A stretch of DNA of 64,000 bases from Achatina immaculata (lineage: Eukaryota > Mollusca > Gastropoda > Stylommatophora > Achatinidae): the NCBI GenBank assembly GCA_009760885.1, contig CM019710.1:5109186-5173185 (forward strand). The letters are read 5' to 3'. Numbering within the stretch: the stretch's first letter is position 1; each line of letters starts with the position of its first letter. Positions 1 to 10,454 of the stretch are shown piece after piece. Under the pieces are notes generated by a model. That model was given only the letters and a program-made list of their open reading frames with translations. It was not told the origin of the DNA and did not search any database. Both the position numbers and the translations under genes were made by a program.

Positions 1-1703
1 GTCACAAATCAGATTTAATGCTCGCTTGTGAAGTGAGTGGAGCCTTTTTGTGTTTGAGACTGAGCATCCATCCCAGATTGTGGAACAGTAATCTAAGTGT
101 GTTTGTATGTGTGATATGTAGTATATTTTTCTTGTGTCTTTGTCGATAAAGTGTTTAATTTTGGCTAATTGGTAAACTTTCTGTGCAATCAAATTGTTAG
201 GTTATGTACATGAGAATTCCAAGTTAAATGCTGATCAATGATGAGTCCTAGGGTTTTATGTTCATGAACATTTTCTATTGCCTTAGTCCCAGCACAAAGC
301 TGTAGTGAAGTTTTAGTTGCATTTTGCAGTTTCTGTCTTGTAGTGATGAGCATGGATTTTGTTTTGTTGGTGTTTATCAACATACCATTTTTATTACTCC
401 ATTTAATCAAACTGTTTATATCATTTCGGAGCGTTGTCTGTAGTTTATTGATGTCATATTCACTATTGTAAACAGTACAGTCATCAGCGAAAAGATCACA
501 TGAAGAGTGCTTTAAATGTAGTGGTAGGTCGTTAATATAGATAGCAAAGAGAAGAGGACCAAGAATGGAGCCTTGAGGAATACCGGTATCAACCACAGAC
601 GAGCCAGATATTTTGTTTCTAAAGCAAACTACTTGTTTTCTACCTGAGAGAAAAGATGTAATACATTTTGTTAGGTCAGGGTGTAATCTATAGCCTTCCA
701 GCTTTTTTGCAAGAATTTCATGATCAATCATATCGAAGGCTTTCTTAAAATCAACAAAGACAGCACCACACAATTTGTCATCATTTATATTAGACAACCA
801 GCTTTCTGTCATATTAGTTAATGCTGTGTGGCAGGAGTAATTTGGTCTAAAACCTGACTGACTGTCTATTAGTAGATTGTTTTCTTGCATGTGGAGCAGA
901 GTTAACTTTTGTATATGTTTTTCAAGAGGTTTTGATAGTGATGACAGAATGGATATAGGTCTATAGTTTGAGAGGTCACTAGTCTGTCCAGATTTAAAAA
1001 GAGGAAAAACTTTGGCGAGTTTAAAAGCGTCAGGGAAAACTTTTTTGTCAATACACAAGTTGTATAAGTATGTTAGTGTGTCTGTGATAACTGGTGCAGC
1101 GTAGCGTAGTATCTTGTTACTAATGTCATCACATCCTGCTGAGTTAGTGTTCCTTAAGGACCGGATGTAGTTATAAACCTCACCGACTGTGAGGAAAGGA
1201 ATATTAATTTGTTTTAGCTTTACACATTTACTGTCGCTGAAAGTTTTCAACACGCTCAGGTCGCAATTAGGGGTCGGTAATGAAGATTTTAGAATACTAA
1301 TTTCTTCCCTAAAATGTTCACTGAAGTTAGTGCAAGTATGTTCACCATTAAGTGTTTGTGGGTCAGTTTGCTTCCTTTTATTTACAAGAGTATTAATCGC
1401 TTTCCAGACTGATTTACTATCAGTTTTGTCTTTCACTAAATTTCTGAAGTAATTTTTCTTTTCTTGCCTAATTAAATACTGCACCTTATTCCTACGTGAA
1501 CGATAGCTACTGAAATTTCTGCTTTTGTGAGCTTCATCCCGTTTCCTCATGAGTTGCAATATATCGGGAGTTATCCACGGGGATTTTGTTACGTGTTTTA
1601 CTCTCATTTCTTTGATGGGGACATGCTTGTCAAAAATATTTCGAAATATCTTGATCCAGTATTCGATAGCTTCATCTGGATTTATTAAATGGAAAACGTA
1701 CGT
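1..1703 (-). pseudogene. CR1/L2-like non-LTR retrotransposon, RT region, broken (copy 1)
   Basis: Read on the minus strand, 1703 down to 189 encodes a linker plus reverse transcriptase of the CR1/L2 type. Visible in order are the NYRPISILSSLSKPLEKHI block, QSGFRPNYSCHTAL, the palm block VDFKKAFDMIDH, PQGSILGPLLFAIYINDLP and the catalytic FADD. Copy 2 at 4634-6672 continues this frame, whereas here a one-base loss near 190-200 gives a TGA stop and the C-terminus resumes in another frame down to base 1. The endonuclease half is missing: the retrotransposon sequence stops at a GA-rich simple repeat starting near 1705. The first ~22 residues of the longest ORF come from that repeat and are not real. 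The element continues past the left window edge. The clade is inferred from motifs only. Confidence 0.9.
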
Positions 1704-1768
1704 AAGAGGCGAAGCGAGAGAGGGAGAGAGAGAGGGAGGGAGAGAAAGAGGGAGAGAGAGAGCGCACA
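1704..1768. repeat. GA-rich simple repeat
   Basis: Imperfect GAGAGAGG/GAGGGAGA tract between the truncated CR1-like copy and the duplicated GPCR 5' flank. It is close to the left limit of the similarity between the GPCR A and GPCR B flanks. Confidence 0.9.
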
Positions 1769-1993
1769 AAGGGTAGGGTTAACCTCAGAAATTAATAGAA
1801 TAAGCAACTTAAGACACGAGAGAAAGACACGAGAGAAAGACACATTTAAGACAGTGTAGGACCAGAAACCTGGACCATATGAAGAGCTTTGTGACCGAGT
1901 GGTTTGTGTGCATTCCTCTCTTAAGCGGTTTCTCATCTAACAGCAGACCAGAGTTGTACACTAGTCGCTTTCTTATTATTTTTCTATGGCTCA
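1769..1993 (+). other. 5' flank of GPCR A, shared with GPCR B
   Basis: This non-coding stretch is clearly similar to the reverse complement of 22766-22950. Shared blocks include the text around CAGAAACCTGGACCATAT and the CAGCAGACCAGAGTT block. It is the conserved upstream region of the duplicated receptor gene and therefore a candidate location for the promoter or a 5' UTR exon. No TATA box can be assigned with confidence. Confidence 0.7.
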
Positions 1994-2215
1994 TATCTAA
2001 AGTCAGTCAGTCAGTCAATCAGTCAGCCAGTCATTTGCATGTCCCTTGATGAACTTTTCCTCCCTAATAGCTCTCCTGCAGGCCTCTCGGTTGTGAGCAA
2101 GGTGCCCTGCAGCTGATGTATCCATTTGCATAGTATCAACGATGTCTTGCAGCCATCTTCGCCTTGGTCGTCCTCTCTTTCTTTTTCCAATTATGCACCC
2201 TTCCAGTATCTAAAG
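1994..2215 (-). mobile_element. RTE-like 3'-end insertion with 9-bp TSD in GPCR A 5' flank
   Basis: The minus strand of 2206-2003 encodes the conserved tail of an RTE-type polyprotein (a KRGRPRRRWLQDIVD-like block, then NREA...GAVREAKF-like residues). It ends in a (TGAC)n simple-repeat tail at 2003-2035. The insert is bounded by direct repeats TATCTAAAG at 1994-2002 and 2207-2215, a textbook TSD. The homologous flank of GPCR B (around 18240-18270) lacks the insert, so the insertion postdates the receptor duplication. Related copies lie at 25022-25625, 44463-44883, 61539-61857 and 63781-63850. Confidence 0.9.
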
Positions 2216-2373
2216 TGCTTGTTGTATATAGATTTTCCATTCTAATCCTACCTCTCCTAGCTCTTTCAGCGCTTTCCTGTGTACAGATTTCACTGCTTTT
2301 TTTCACAATAAAAAGATCTTCGTGTAATTTAGAATTATCCAGATCATTTTCAGTGTTTCCTATTTCAGAAAGA

Positions 2374-3480
2374 ATGGACGCCATATTTGATGTCACTGAA
2401 AATCCTGCTTTACCATGGACCATCGTTGCTGATAACAATGTGATAAGTTTGGATGAAGATACTGTCAACTTTGTAGAAGTTTCTTTGTTCACTGTCCTCC
2501 AGGGAGCGGTAGCGCTGTTGGGAGTTATCTGTAACTCTCTGAACATGGCGGTTTTCATCAAAATTGGTTTAAAAGATAGTATGAGCGTCGGGCTGTTTGC
2601 TCTCTCGTTTACAGATCTTGCTGTGGTTGCTACAACCCTCGCCAGAAACATCTGTGACTCTCTGAAGTATCTGTACCAGGAGAGCCCAGTGGACTTGCAT
2701 TCGGTCAGCTACCAGGCGTTTGGCTTTACCCGAACCTGCACGTTTCTCATTTCCTGCTGGATCACAGCCCTGCTGTCCGCGGAAAGATGTTTCTGTGTCG
2801 TTTCGCCTTTCCGGGTGAGGCAGATTTTTTCGAGAACACTGTGTACTGTTGTCATAGCAACGATTTACGTTGTACAGGGTGGCGTGTATTTACCTGTGTA
2901 CATTGGAGAACGGTTTGAGAAGGTCAAGATTACATCATCAAAGCCGACGACTAACTTAACTGTACGACACGAACGGGTAATCATTAGATTAATCTCCACA
3001 ATTTCAAAAGAAACGGAATTTATAATCGATGTAATTTCATCTTTCCTTCTGTCACTGATGTCACAAATTACGATACTTGTCTGCACAATATGGATGATCT
3101 ACGCCCTCAAAGTATCCTCATCCATCCGAAATCCTGAAAGTCACACCAGCAACAACCAAGAAAAAAAATTAAGGACAAAACTTCAGAAATTGTCTTATAA
3201 AGAGAGGAAATTAGTGAGCGTTGTTTTGATGCTGTCGGTCATGTCCATCGCTTGTTGCATCCCCAAGTTCATCACAGTTTTTGCCTACTATGTAGCCCCA
3301 GAAACCTCGTATATTTACGAGATTCTGATACACTGGATGTGGCACACTGCCACACTATTCGGGACTTTCAGTTGTTCCTTCAATTTTATCGTTTATTTCA
3401 GACTGGGGTCCAACTATAAACGAGCTTTTATAAATAGCTTTTGTCCATGCTTTCATTCACAAAAGAAAAAAAGTATGTGA
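2374..3480 (+). CDS. Class A GPCR, chemosensory-like receptor (GPCR A)
   Basis: Single-exon 368-residue seven-helix receptor expected at the plasma membrane and probably coupled to G proteins. Its ligand is unknown. Landmarks: N54 in TM1, D81 in TM2 (SFTDLAVV), E137-R138-C139 in place of DRY after TM3, P297 in TM6 (CCIPKF), N337-F-I-V-Y341 in place of NPxxY in TM7, and a basic Cys-containing tail (C357, C359). One N-glycosylation sequon (NLT, 194-196) lies in the second extracellular loop. The usual loop-2 cysteine and the Cys at position 3.25 are absent. The ATG at 2374 is chosen because homology with GPCR B begins to be protein-like there. The open frame runs upstream to 2164 but crosses the RTE-like insertion and non-coding flank. 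A TTTCCTATTTCAG stretch just before the ATG resembles a splice acceptor, so a 5' UTR intron is possible. Assignment to molluscan chemosensory-like receptors is by resemblance. Confidence 0.88.
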   Translation: MDAIFDVTENPALPWTIVADNNVISLDEDTVNFVEVSLFTVLQGAVALLGVICNSLNMAVFIKIGLKDSMSVGLFALSFTDLAVVATTLARNICDSLKYLYQESPVDLHSVSYQAFGFTRTCTFLISCWITALLSAERCFCVVSPFRVRQIFSRTLCTVVIATIYVVQGGVYLPVYIGERFEKVKITSSKPTTNLTVRHERVIIRLISTISKETEFIIDVISSFLLSLMSQITILVCTIWMIYALKVSSSIRNPESHTSNNQEKKLRTKLQKLSYKERKLVSVVLMLSVMSIACCIPKFITVFAYYVAPETSYIYEILIHWMWHTATLFGTFSCSFNFIVYFRLGSNYKRAFINSFCPCFHSQKKKSM

Positions 3481-3790
3481 TTCGCTCCAGCATAAAAAAA
3501 ATGTGATTCATGGTAGGAATATAAGAAATGGGGAGATACGAGTGATTCACATGAGGCTACGGTATCTGGGATTCAGTGAGGGGAAAAAACCACATAAATG
3601 AAAACATAATAATCAGCTAAAAAGAAACAAGCGAGGCAAATGTTCCAAATTAAATAGTTCAAGGTTTCAGTGCCACGTGGAAGAAGGACACATTAAGAAT
3701 CAGAGATAAATGTCTACTTCAAGAAATCCCTTGGACCCTCTACAAGAAGATCACTGTAAATTGCTTATTTCTGTTTTCAACACTAATTCA
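3481..3790 (+). other. 3' flank of GPCR A
   Basis: Similarity to the GPCR B 3' flank (reverse complement of about 16945-16985) persists to about 3525 and then stops. No gene is seen. There is no clear AATAAA close to the stop codon. Confidence 0.6.
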
Positions 3791-3799
3791 CTATGTTTG

Positions 3800-4175
3800 T
3801 GAGTTATGTATTCACTTTTATCCACAATATGTGTAGGTTAAACGTTAATTAAACCCACAAAGTGTGTAACCTAATGTTAACTTTTATGCAACTAATTTTA
3901 ACCACAGCGAATGCAGTCTTCATGTTAACTTTATCTACGGTGTGCATAGTCCTCATGTTAATTTATCCACAATGTGCGTAATCTAGTGTTAACTTTATTC
4001 ATTTTGTGTCTGGTCTACATCTTAACTTTATCTACAGTGTATGTGTGTGTCCTATATGTTAACATTAATTACAATATCTGCAGCTTAATATTAATTCTAT
4101 CCACAATACTTTTCAGTGCATGTTAACTTTATCCAGGTTTGTCTAGCCTATATGTTAACTTTATCTAGTAACACA
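3800..4175. repeat. Degenerate minisatellite, about 40-bp unit
   Basis: About ten diverged repeats built on a TGTTAACTTTATCCACAATG-like core followed by a TGTGTAGTCTA-like stretch. The heavy divergence marks an old array. No coding signal. Confidence 0.7.
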
Positions 4176-4214
4176 CATTAATTAGTGTATTAGTATACAG
4201 CTATACACGAAGCA

Positions 4215-4430
4215 CTGCAGTAAAGCTGTGATACCAAAATGTATAAACTAGGAAAAGCAGGCGCAGCTTTATTACTTAACAACCACAAAGTTGTGACGTT
4301 TCAGCGTGAGCCTTAATCATACAAAATCATACAGGACAACGAAATAGAGAGAGGAGATAAAGTATATATTCACATGAATGCTGTGTTAAAAAATTCAAAT
4401 AAAATGAATAGAGCACTTAGCTGTAACTTG
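4215..4430 (-). repeat. Interspersed repeat, inverted copy of 11945-12165
   Basis: The minus strand carries GATTAAGGCTCACGCTGAAA, then ACAAC..GTTGT (a small hairpin) and TTAAGTAATAAAGCTG. The plus strand at 11945-12165 carries the same blocks. The 'aagGCTCACGCcGAAAcg' block followed by an AATAAA-containing end recalls 3' ends of Penelope-like elements, but that identity is a guess. Confidence 0.6.
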
Positions 4431-4633
4431 TAAGAAGTTGTGGCTTGTCTGACGATGTGTGTCAGAAATGCGCATGGTGGAGTGTAGAGAGTATTTAAAT
4501 GGAGACTTGGGATGTGTGATAGGTGGGTCGTAACTGAGGGTGGTGGGTAGGGAAACCATGGAAGGGAGAGAGGGTGATACAATAGTAATCTAGCCGGGAA
4601 AAGATGAAATATGTGACGGAGAGAGTGAGATGA
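4431..4633. other. No gene seen
   Basis: Purine-rich, unique-looking sequence between the interspersed repeat and the CR1-like 3' end. No convincing ORF, RNA gene or tandem structure. Confidence 0.4.
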
Positions 4634-6672
4634 GATTGATTGATTGATTGATCTTTATTTCAAAAGGTTTAAGAATTGGGCACGCAGGTCCGTCTGACAT
4701 TCTGCCTTTTATCATACATCTTTCACTCTGTTCCAGACAGTCTACAAATATGCTGTTCATATAACAAACATAACTAACACTGAAGCTGAGAGACATAAAA
4801 TAAAATATAACATTTACGTTTCGCTCTTAAACATTCACTCTGTACAGAAGTAACTACATACATTATAAATGACTATCTACTAAACAAAATTTTCGGGACG
4901 ATTCAGAAAACAATTAATTGTATTCGGTGTCTGTAAGAGCAGTTAAGATAACTTTTAAGTTTTATAATTCATGGAGGCATGTAGTCGACATCAAATAGAT
5001 ATTGGGAAAGCTTGTAGTTGTAGGAAGGGGTATAATTTATATTTTTTATATAGGATGGGAGGGTATTCCAAAGATGAGCAGCAGAATAACAAAAGCTTTT
5101 CTTTTAAAGATCAAGTCTTGGTTTTGGAAGACATATGTTGTTCAAGCGTTGGCTGCACTTTGGGCTAAATTTAAACAGGTTCCATAGATAAGGCGGGGCA
5201 TGCCGTGAAAGAATTTGATGTACTAACTTGGCTTTGTTGAAGAGGAACCTGTTCTTAATAGGTAGTATTTTGATACGTTTGTGATGGTTAGTTGTTTGTG
5301 CTTGATCTTTGTCACTAATAAACTTTACTGCTTGTTTTGGAGTGAGCAAAGCCTCTTTGTATTTGACACTGAGCAACCATCCCAAACTGTTGAGCAATAG
5401 TCTAAATGTGTTTGTATATGAGATATGTAGTATGTCTTCCTATTGTCTTGATCGATGAAGTGCTTCATTTTAGCTAATTTATATACTTTTTGTGCAACGA
5501 GTTTTGTTAGACATTGCACATGAGAGTTCCAGATCAGATGTTGGTCAATAATAAGACCTAGTGTTTTGTGCTCGCTAACGTTTTCTATCGGTGATGTTTC
5601 TGTACAGAGCCGAAATGTTGTTTTTGTTGCGTTTTGTAGTTTCTGTCTTGTTGATATGAGCATTGACTTTGTTTTATCGGTGTTTATAATCATGCCATTA
5701 TTTTTGCTCCATCTAATTAAATTGTATAACTCGACCTGAAGAGTTGATTCTAGATTAACGCAATCGTAGTCACTGGTGTAGACTGTGCAATCATCGGCAA
5801 AAAGGTCACAAGAAGAGTGTATAAGATGAAGTGGAAGATCATTGATATAGATAGCAAAGAGCAACGGGCCTAGAATAGAATCTTGCGGAACACCAGTGTC
5901 AACTGTAGCAGAATTTGACAGAGAATTGTTGAAGAATACTACCTGTTGTCTGTCTGAAAGAAACGATGCAATTAATTTTATTAGGTTAGGGTGCAATTTA
6001 TAAGTCTTTATTTTTCTTACAAGAATATCGTGGTCAATCATATCAAATGCCTTTTTAAAGTCGACAAAGATGGCACCACATAGTCTGTCGTCATTTATGT
6101 TTACTAACCAGTTTTCTGTCATTTTGGTAAGAGCTGTGTGGCAGGAATGATTGGGTCTAAAGCCTGACTGACTGTCTATGAGTAAATTGTTCTCTTGCAT
6201 GTGTTGTAGAGTTATTTTGTGTATGTGTTTTTCGAGTGGTTTTGATAATGACGATAATATAGATATTGGTCTATAGTTGGTAAGATTGTTGGATGAGCCA
6301 GATTTGAAGCGAGGGTACACCTTAGCAGTTTTAAAAGCCTCAGGAAAATAACAATTTGCAATGCACTGGTTATAAATATATGTTAGTGTATGAGAAATGA
6401 CAGGTGCAGCATAACGTAAGATCTTATTACTAATCAAGTCCAGCTGTATTGTTGTTTTTTAAGGTTAAGAGATAACTGTGAACTTCACTGACTGTCAAGA
6501 ATGGAATGTGTAACTGTTTAAAATCAGTACATCTGCTGTCCAGGAATGTTTGTAGTTCATGTAAGTCGCATACAGGAGCTGGTATTGATGATTTAAGAAC
6601 GTTGATTTCTTCTCTGAAATGTGTACTGATATGTGCGCTAGTGAATGCACGATTGATGGTTTGAGAATCAAA
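4634..6672 (-). pseudogene. CR1/L2-like non-LTR retrotransposon, RT to 3' end (copy 2)
   Basis: Minus-strand copy of the family at 1-1703 with its genuine 3' terminus. After the 3' UTR and an AATAAA it ends in a (CAAT)n tail, seen on the plus strand as repeated GATT at 4634-4653. The RT frame 6437-5325 has VDFKKAFDMIDH, PQDSILGPLLFAIYINDLP (the usual PQG is PQD here) and FADD. The C-terminus continues in a shifted frame (5397-5104), so the ORF is frameshifted. Another lesion near 6440 separates the upstream linker. The 5' truncation point is about 6672, where a fragment of a different element begins. Confidence 0.9.
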
Positions 6673-7370
6673 TTATGATGTCGTACCAGCACCTATGAAG
6701 TATTTAGGTGGGACCTCAACTCTTTTGCTGTTATTTGCTTTATCGTTTGCCCTGTCTACGATGGCTACTAGCTCCTGCAACACTCTGTTGTGCCGCCAGG
6801 TGTACCGTCCTTGCCCTAAAGACACTCTACATGCTGACAGCACATGTTCCAATGTTTGCCTTTCGTTGCAGAGAGGGCACTTTGTATCTTCTGATACACC
6901 CCATTTGTATAGGTTGGAACCTGTAGGCAGAAGGTCATAGGTAGCTCTGATGATGAAGCTGAGCCTCAAGGGTGCCATTTTCCAGATGTCATTCCATGTT
7001 AGTGATCTCTACAGGACTTCCTCCCATGTTGTCCACTGACCTTGTTGTGATTGTTGGACTGCCTTCTGGACCCGCTTGTCATCCTCTGAATTCCTTACTT
7101 CAATGATGATCATATCCCTTCTTTCCTTTGCAGGAGGCCTTTGACCACCATTTGATTTCGCCCTGACCAAATCCCCTTCTATTGGTCTGGGTGTACCCTA
7201 TTACTTCTTTCAGCTCCTGCGTTTCCCTGGCTGTGGTCACTTCCTCACCTACTTTCCATTTTCGTCCAGTTTTAAGTGTTGGCTGCACTTCTCGTACCAC
7301 CGGCTCTGTAGATTCTTGTAGCATCATTGCAAGTCTTGTTTTTCCTACCTTGTATTCTTCAACCACAGAT
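6673..7370 (-). pseudogene. Non-LTR retrotransposon C-terminal fragment with zinc-finger-like motif
   Basis: On the minus strand, 7366-7100 and 6978-6673 are two parts of one degenerate protein. The first contains VGKTRLAMMLQES and VQPTLKTGRKWKV. The second contains LRLSFIIRATYDLLPTGSNL followed by CPLCNERQTLEHVLSAC, a Cys/His-rich putative nucleic-acid-binding motif, and GRYTWRHNRVLQEL. Frame changes and an in-frame stop near 7010 separate them. I recognise this block as a recurrent C-terminal region of reverse-transcriptase proteins in marine invertebrates. No RT palm motif lies in this fragment. Confidence 0.75.
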
Positions 7371-7484
7371 TAAGTAAGTCTCGTGACTTACAAATATCTT
7401 TATACAATGGCGGAAAGTTTAAATGTGAAATGGAAATAACAGGAGATCAAGAGCTGCTGAATCTGCTTTCTATTTGTCATATAT

Positions 7485-7642
7485 ATGCAGGAAACTCTCT
7501 ATTGTAGAGAGCGGAACAACAACACAACTCCTTCAGATCATCAGAGGAAGTACTCCCCCCCCCCCTCAGACAAGTGTTTCGGCCCTTTAAACTCCTGACA
7601 CTCTAAGGGAGGTGGGCCCCTCTCGATCATGACTCCCAGAGG
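7485..7642 (-). mobile_element. tRNA-type SINE fragment (family S4), 5'-truncated
   Basis: Nearly identical to 58363-58540, including the CTCTCT..AGAGAG hairpin, the GAACAACAACACAACTCC block, a poly-C stretch and CAAGTGTTTCGGCCCT. The other copy continues into a tRNA-like head with A and B boxes; this one lacks it. Confidence 0.8.
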
Positions 7643-7647
7643 TCTTA

Positions 7648-7654
7648 TGAGTTG

Positions 7655-7690
<36 letters not shown>
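7648..7690. repeat. (AT)n microsatellite
   Basis: Pure TA run directly abutting the 3' end of the RTE-like fragment on the minus strand, so it occupies the position of that element's 3' tail. Confidence 0.9.
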
Positions 7691-7691
<1 letters not shown>

Positions 7692-8435
7692 TTCCCGTGC
7701 CGTTAAACATCACATAGGTCTCGCAAAGTAGTTCGCCAATTTTTCCTGTCTTCGGCGAGTCTTTCAACCTCATCAAAGGATTTTATGCCTGTTAATTTGG
7801 CCTCTCTTAGCAATGTCCTCTTCAGAGTTTCACGCGGTCTGCCTCTTTTTCTTTGGCCTGTTGTGTTCCATTTGATAGCTTGTTTTGGGATTCTCTGATC
7901 ATTTCTTCTCCTCAAGTGACCAACATATGTCCATCTCCTTTTCCTGATCACCCATGAGACTGGTTGTTGTTCAGTCATCTGTCTTATCTCTGCATTATTC
8001 TTAAATTCGTTCCACTTGATGCCGAGTATTTTCCTTAGGCATTTGTTTTCAAAAGAGTCTAATTTCTTGTCGATTTCTTTAGTTGTTTTCCAGCTTTCGC
8101 ATGCATAAGTGAGGGTGGATATTATATTTGAATTGAATAGTCTTAACTTGGTTTTTGTGCTTATAACTTTTGAATTCCATATGTTCTCAAGATTCTTGAA
8201 GATCGATGCTGCTTTTGCAATTCTGTTTCTAACTTCTTTTCTAGTGTCACCATCCTGGTCTATGTAGCTGCCAAGGTATGCAAATTGATTGCTTTCTTCA
8301 ATATCTGTCCATTCTATGTGTATTTTTCCATTTTGACTAAGGGGAATTTTCATTATTTTTGTTTTGTCCTTGTTAATTTCAAGTCCTATTTTGCTAGCCA
8401 GTGAAGACAGGCTATCTGTTTTTTTTCTTGCATGG
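7691..8435 (-). pseudogene. RTE-like endonuclease-reverse transcriptase, C-terminal part (family F1)
   Basis: The minus-strand ORF 8353-7703 (216 aa) matches the post-palm C-terminus of RTE-like polyproteins: FAYLGSYIDQDG, EVRNRIAKA, LTYACESWKTT, KCLRKILGIKW, RRWTYVGHLRR, GRPRETLKRTLLREA and LAEDRKNWRTTLRDLC. The catalytic RT palm and endonuclease are absent because of 5' truncation. The frame remains open over the whole fragment, so this is a relatively young insertion. Related copies: 10803-11035 (minus), 23160-23836 (plus), 48700-48870 (plus). Confidence 0.88.
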
Positions 8436-8473
8436 AATTCACATTGTTACTGATAAGAGTAACAATGTGAATT
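8436..8473. repeat. Perfect 16-bp inverted repeat (hairpin) at element junction
   Basis: Arms 8436-8451 and 8458-8473 are exact reverse complements separated by GATAAG. The hairpin sits exactly between the RTE-like fragment on its left and a CR1-like 3' fragment on its right. Confidence 0.95.
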
Positions 8474-8940
8474 AACTACAGAAGTAACTACATACATATA
8501 TAAGTGACTATGTACTAAACAAAATTTTCGGGACTATTCATAATTAACAATTAACTGTATTTGGTGTCTGTAAGAGCAGTTTGAGATAACTCTTTTAAGT
8601 TTTATGATTCATGGAGGCATGTAGTCGACATATATATTGGAAATGTTTGTAGTTGTAGGAAGAAGTATAATTTATATTTTGTATATAGGATGGGAGGGTA
8701 TTCCAAAGATGAGCAGCAGAATAACTAAAGCTTTTCTTGTAAAGATCAAGTCTAGGTTTTGGAAGACATATGCTGTTCAAGCGTTGGCTGCACTTTGGGG
8801 CTAAATTTAAACAAGTTCCATAGATAAGGCGGGGCATGCCGTGAAAGAATTTGATGTACTAACTTGGCTTTGTTGAAGAGGAACCTGTTCTTGAGAGGCA
8901 ATATTTTGATACGTTTGTGCTGGTTAGTTGTAGGTTAGTT
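8474..8940 (-). pseudogene. CR1/L2-like fragment, C-terminus and 3' UTR (copy 3)
   Basis: Strong similarity to 4850-5330 of copy 2, including the C-terminal coding piece seen on the minus strand at 8837-8595 (SQRLNSICLPKPRLDLYKKS). It lacks the last ~200 bp and the CAAT tail, and it is cut on its 5' side by a GA-rich repeat. Confidence 0.85.
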
Positions 8941-9048
8941 GTAGTAGAGTGAGAGTGAGAGGGAGAGAGAGTGGGAGAGAAAAGGAGAGGGAGAGATAGT
9001 GAAAGAGAGAGGCAGAAAGAAAGAGAAGGTGCGAAGAGGGAGAGAGAG
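8941..9048. repeat. GA-rich simple repeat
   Basis: Imperfect GAGA/GAGG tract between a CR1-like fragment and a SINE. Confidence 0.85.
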
Positions 9049-9303
9049 ATCTATGTTTCGTAGCATTTGTATGCAGTATGTCAGTGAATTACTGGCTTCA
9101 CATTTCTAGGCCATTTGAGGTAGGGCTGTCAGTACATGCCCTCGCTGCCTTTCGTTACCTAGAGCGAGGCTGGTAACCATATTTTAGAGGCTAAGTTGAC
9201 CCAGGTGCCGATCGGTCCCGAAAAACATTCCACCCAAAGCAAAATCGAACCAAGGACCGTCTGATCAGCAGACCAGTGCACTAAACGCTAGGCCACCTCG
9301 ACA
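9049..9303 (-). mobile_element. tRNA-derived SINE (family S3)
   Basis: On the minus strand the head carries an A-box-like TGGCCTAGCGTTTAGTGCAC and a B-box-like GGTTCGATTTT. The body contains GGCCTAGAAATGTGAAG, also found in family S2. The tRNA-like part is not flanked by mature tRNA structure, so it is a SINE and not a tRNA gene. Confidence 0.75.
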
Positions 9304-9485
9304 CAACTTTCTTTCTTATAAGAAGTTATTTATGAATTTATTTTCCTTTGAGCATTCATTCACAATGCTTGTAGATTGTATAACTAACTACACACGCAAT
9401 AAAAATAAACAAACGCGGGAAACAATTTCAATGTCCCAAGGGACATAACCAATATAATTGTTTTTACTCCATGCAGTATTAAATT
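9304..9485. other. No gene seen
   Basis: AT-rich spacer between a SINE and an RTE-like fragment. Confidence 0.4.
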
Positions 9486-10104
9486 AAACGGAACCATTCT
9501 AAAGCAGGTGCAGAAATTCAAATACCTTGGAGCAGTAATAACTTCAGATGGGAAATGCAGAACAGAAATTAGGAACAGAATAGGCCAAGCAAAGACTGCA
9601 TTTCAGAGAATGAGAAACATATTAGCTAACACATCTTTATCAATGAATGTTAGAAAACGAGTCCTAAAATGCTATATTGAAGCTGTCTTGTTATATGGAA
9701 GTGAATCATGAACAATAGGCAAGTCTGCACAAAAATCATTGGAAGCAGTAGAAATGTGGTTTATTAGAAGAATGTTGCGAATCCCCTGGACAGCAAAAAT
9801 AACTAATGAAGAATGTATGAGAAGAGCTGGAGAGACAAAAAACCTTGTCAAAAAGATAAGAGAGAGACAATGTACTTTCATAGGACATGCAATGAGAAGA
9901 GGGGGCATTGAAAATATTATAACAACAGGAAAAATAGAAGGAAGAATATCAAGAGGAAGACCAAGAGAAATGATACTGGACAGTCTGACGGGATGGTGTG
10001 AGAGGAGATCACCAACTGAGCTGGTGGCCTGCATGAAGGATCGGGTACTCTGGAGAAGCATAATAGCCAACGCCAGTCGGCACGGCACCTGATGATGATG
10101 ATGA
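9486..10104 (+). pseudogene. RTE-like C-terminus with (TGA)n tail (family F2)
   Basis: Two ORFs in one frame (9508-9711 and 9739-10092) are separated by a single TGA where the family has Trp (GSES-W). Motifs: FKYLGAVITSDGKC, EIRNRIGQAKTAF, LLYGSES, WFIRRMLRIPWTAKITNEE, FIGHAMRRGG, GRISRGRPREM and DRVLWRSIIANASRHGT. Immediately after the last residues the DNA becomes TGATGATGATGATGA, the simple-repeat 3' tail typical of RTE retrotransposons. 5'-truncated and inactive. Confidence 0.88.
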
Positions 10105-10450
10105 CTCCAAATCTACTTCAAAGTATAATCTCAACATTTACTACTTTATTTATTACTTCACTTTTTACACATTTCCCTCGAAAGTACAAAACTATTAAGT
10201 AGAGATGAGAAAAATATGAAGAAAATTAATGGTACTTTGAAATTGAAACATTCTTTATAAAATTTTCCACCATAATAATAAATTCAAAGCACGGCCGGTA
10301 ACTTAGTGCACCACGTAACTAACGGGTTTAACTGGGATTTTAGAGCTTTTTATGATGGGGGAAAAACCCATATTCCTGGTATTTACTTCCTTCTCCAGAT
10401 TACATTAAATTTGGTGGACGTCTCAAATCCTAGGCATCTCTAACACCCTC
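10105..10450. other. AT-rich spacer, no gene seen
   Basis: No ORF or repeat that I can name. Confidence 0.4.
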
Positions 10451-10454
10451 CTTC

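Noticed and set aside
2164..2373. Upstream extension of GPCR A from the Met at 2164
   Set aside because: Passes through an RTE-like insertion and flank shared with GPCR B as non-coding DNA; homology supports the ATG at 2374.
4290..4350. Hammerhead ribozyme of a Penelope-like element
   Set aside because: GAAAC-like block is present but the CUGANGA core is not matched and no closing stems can be drawn.
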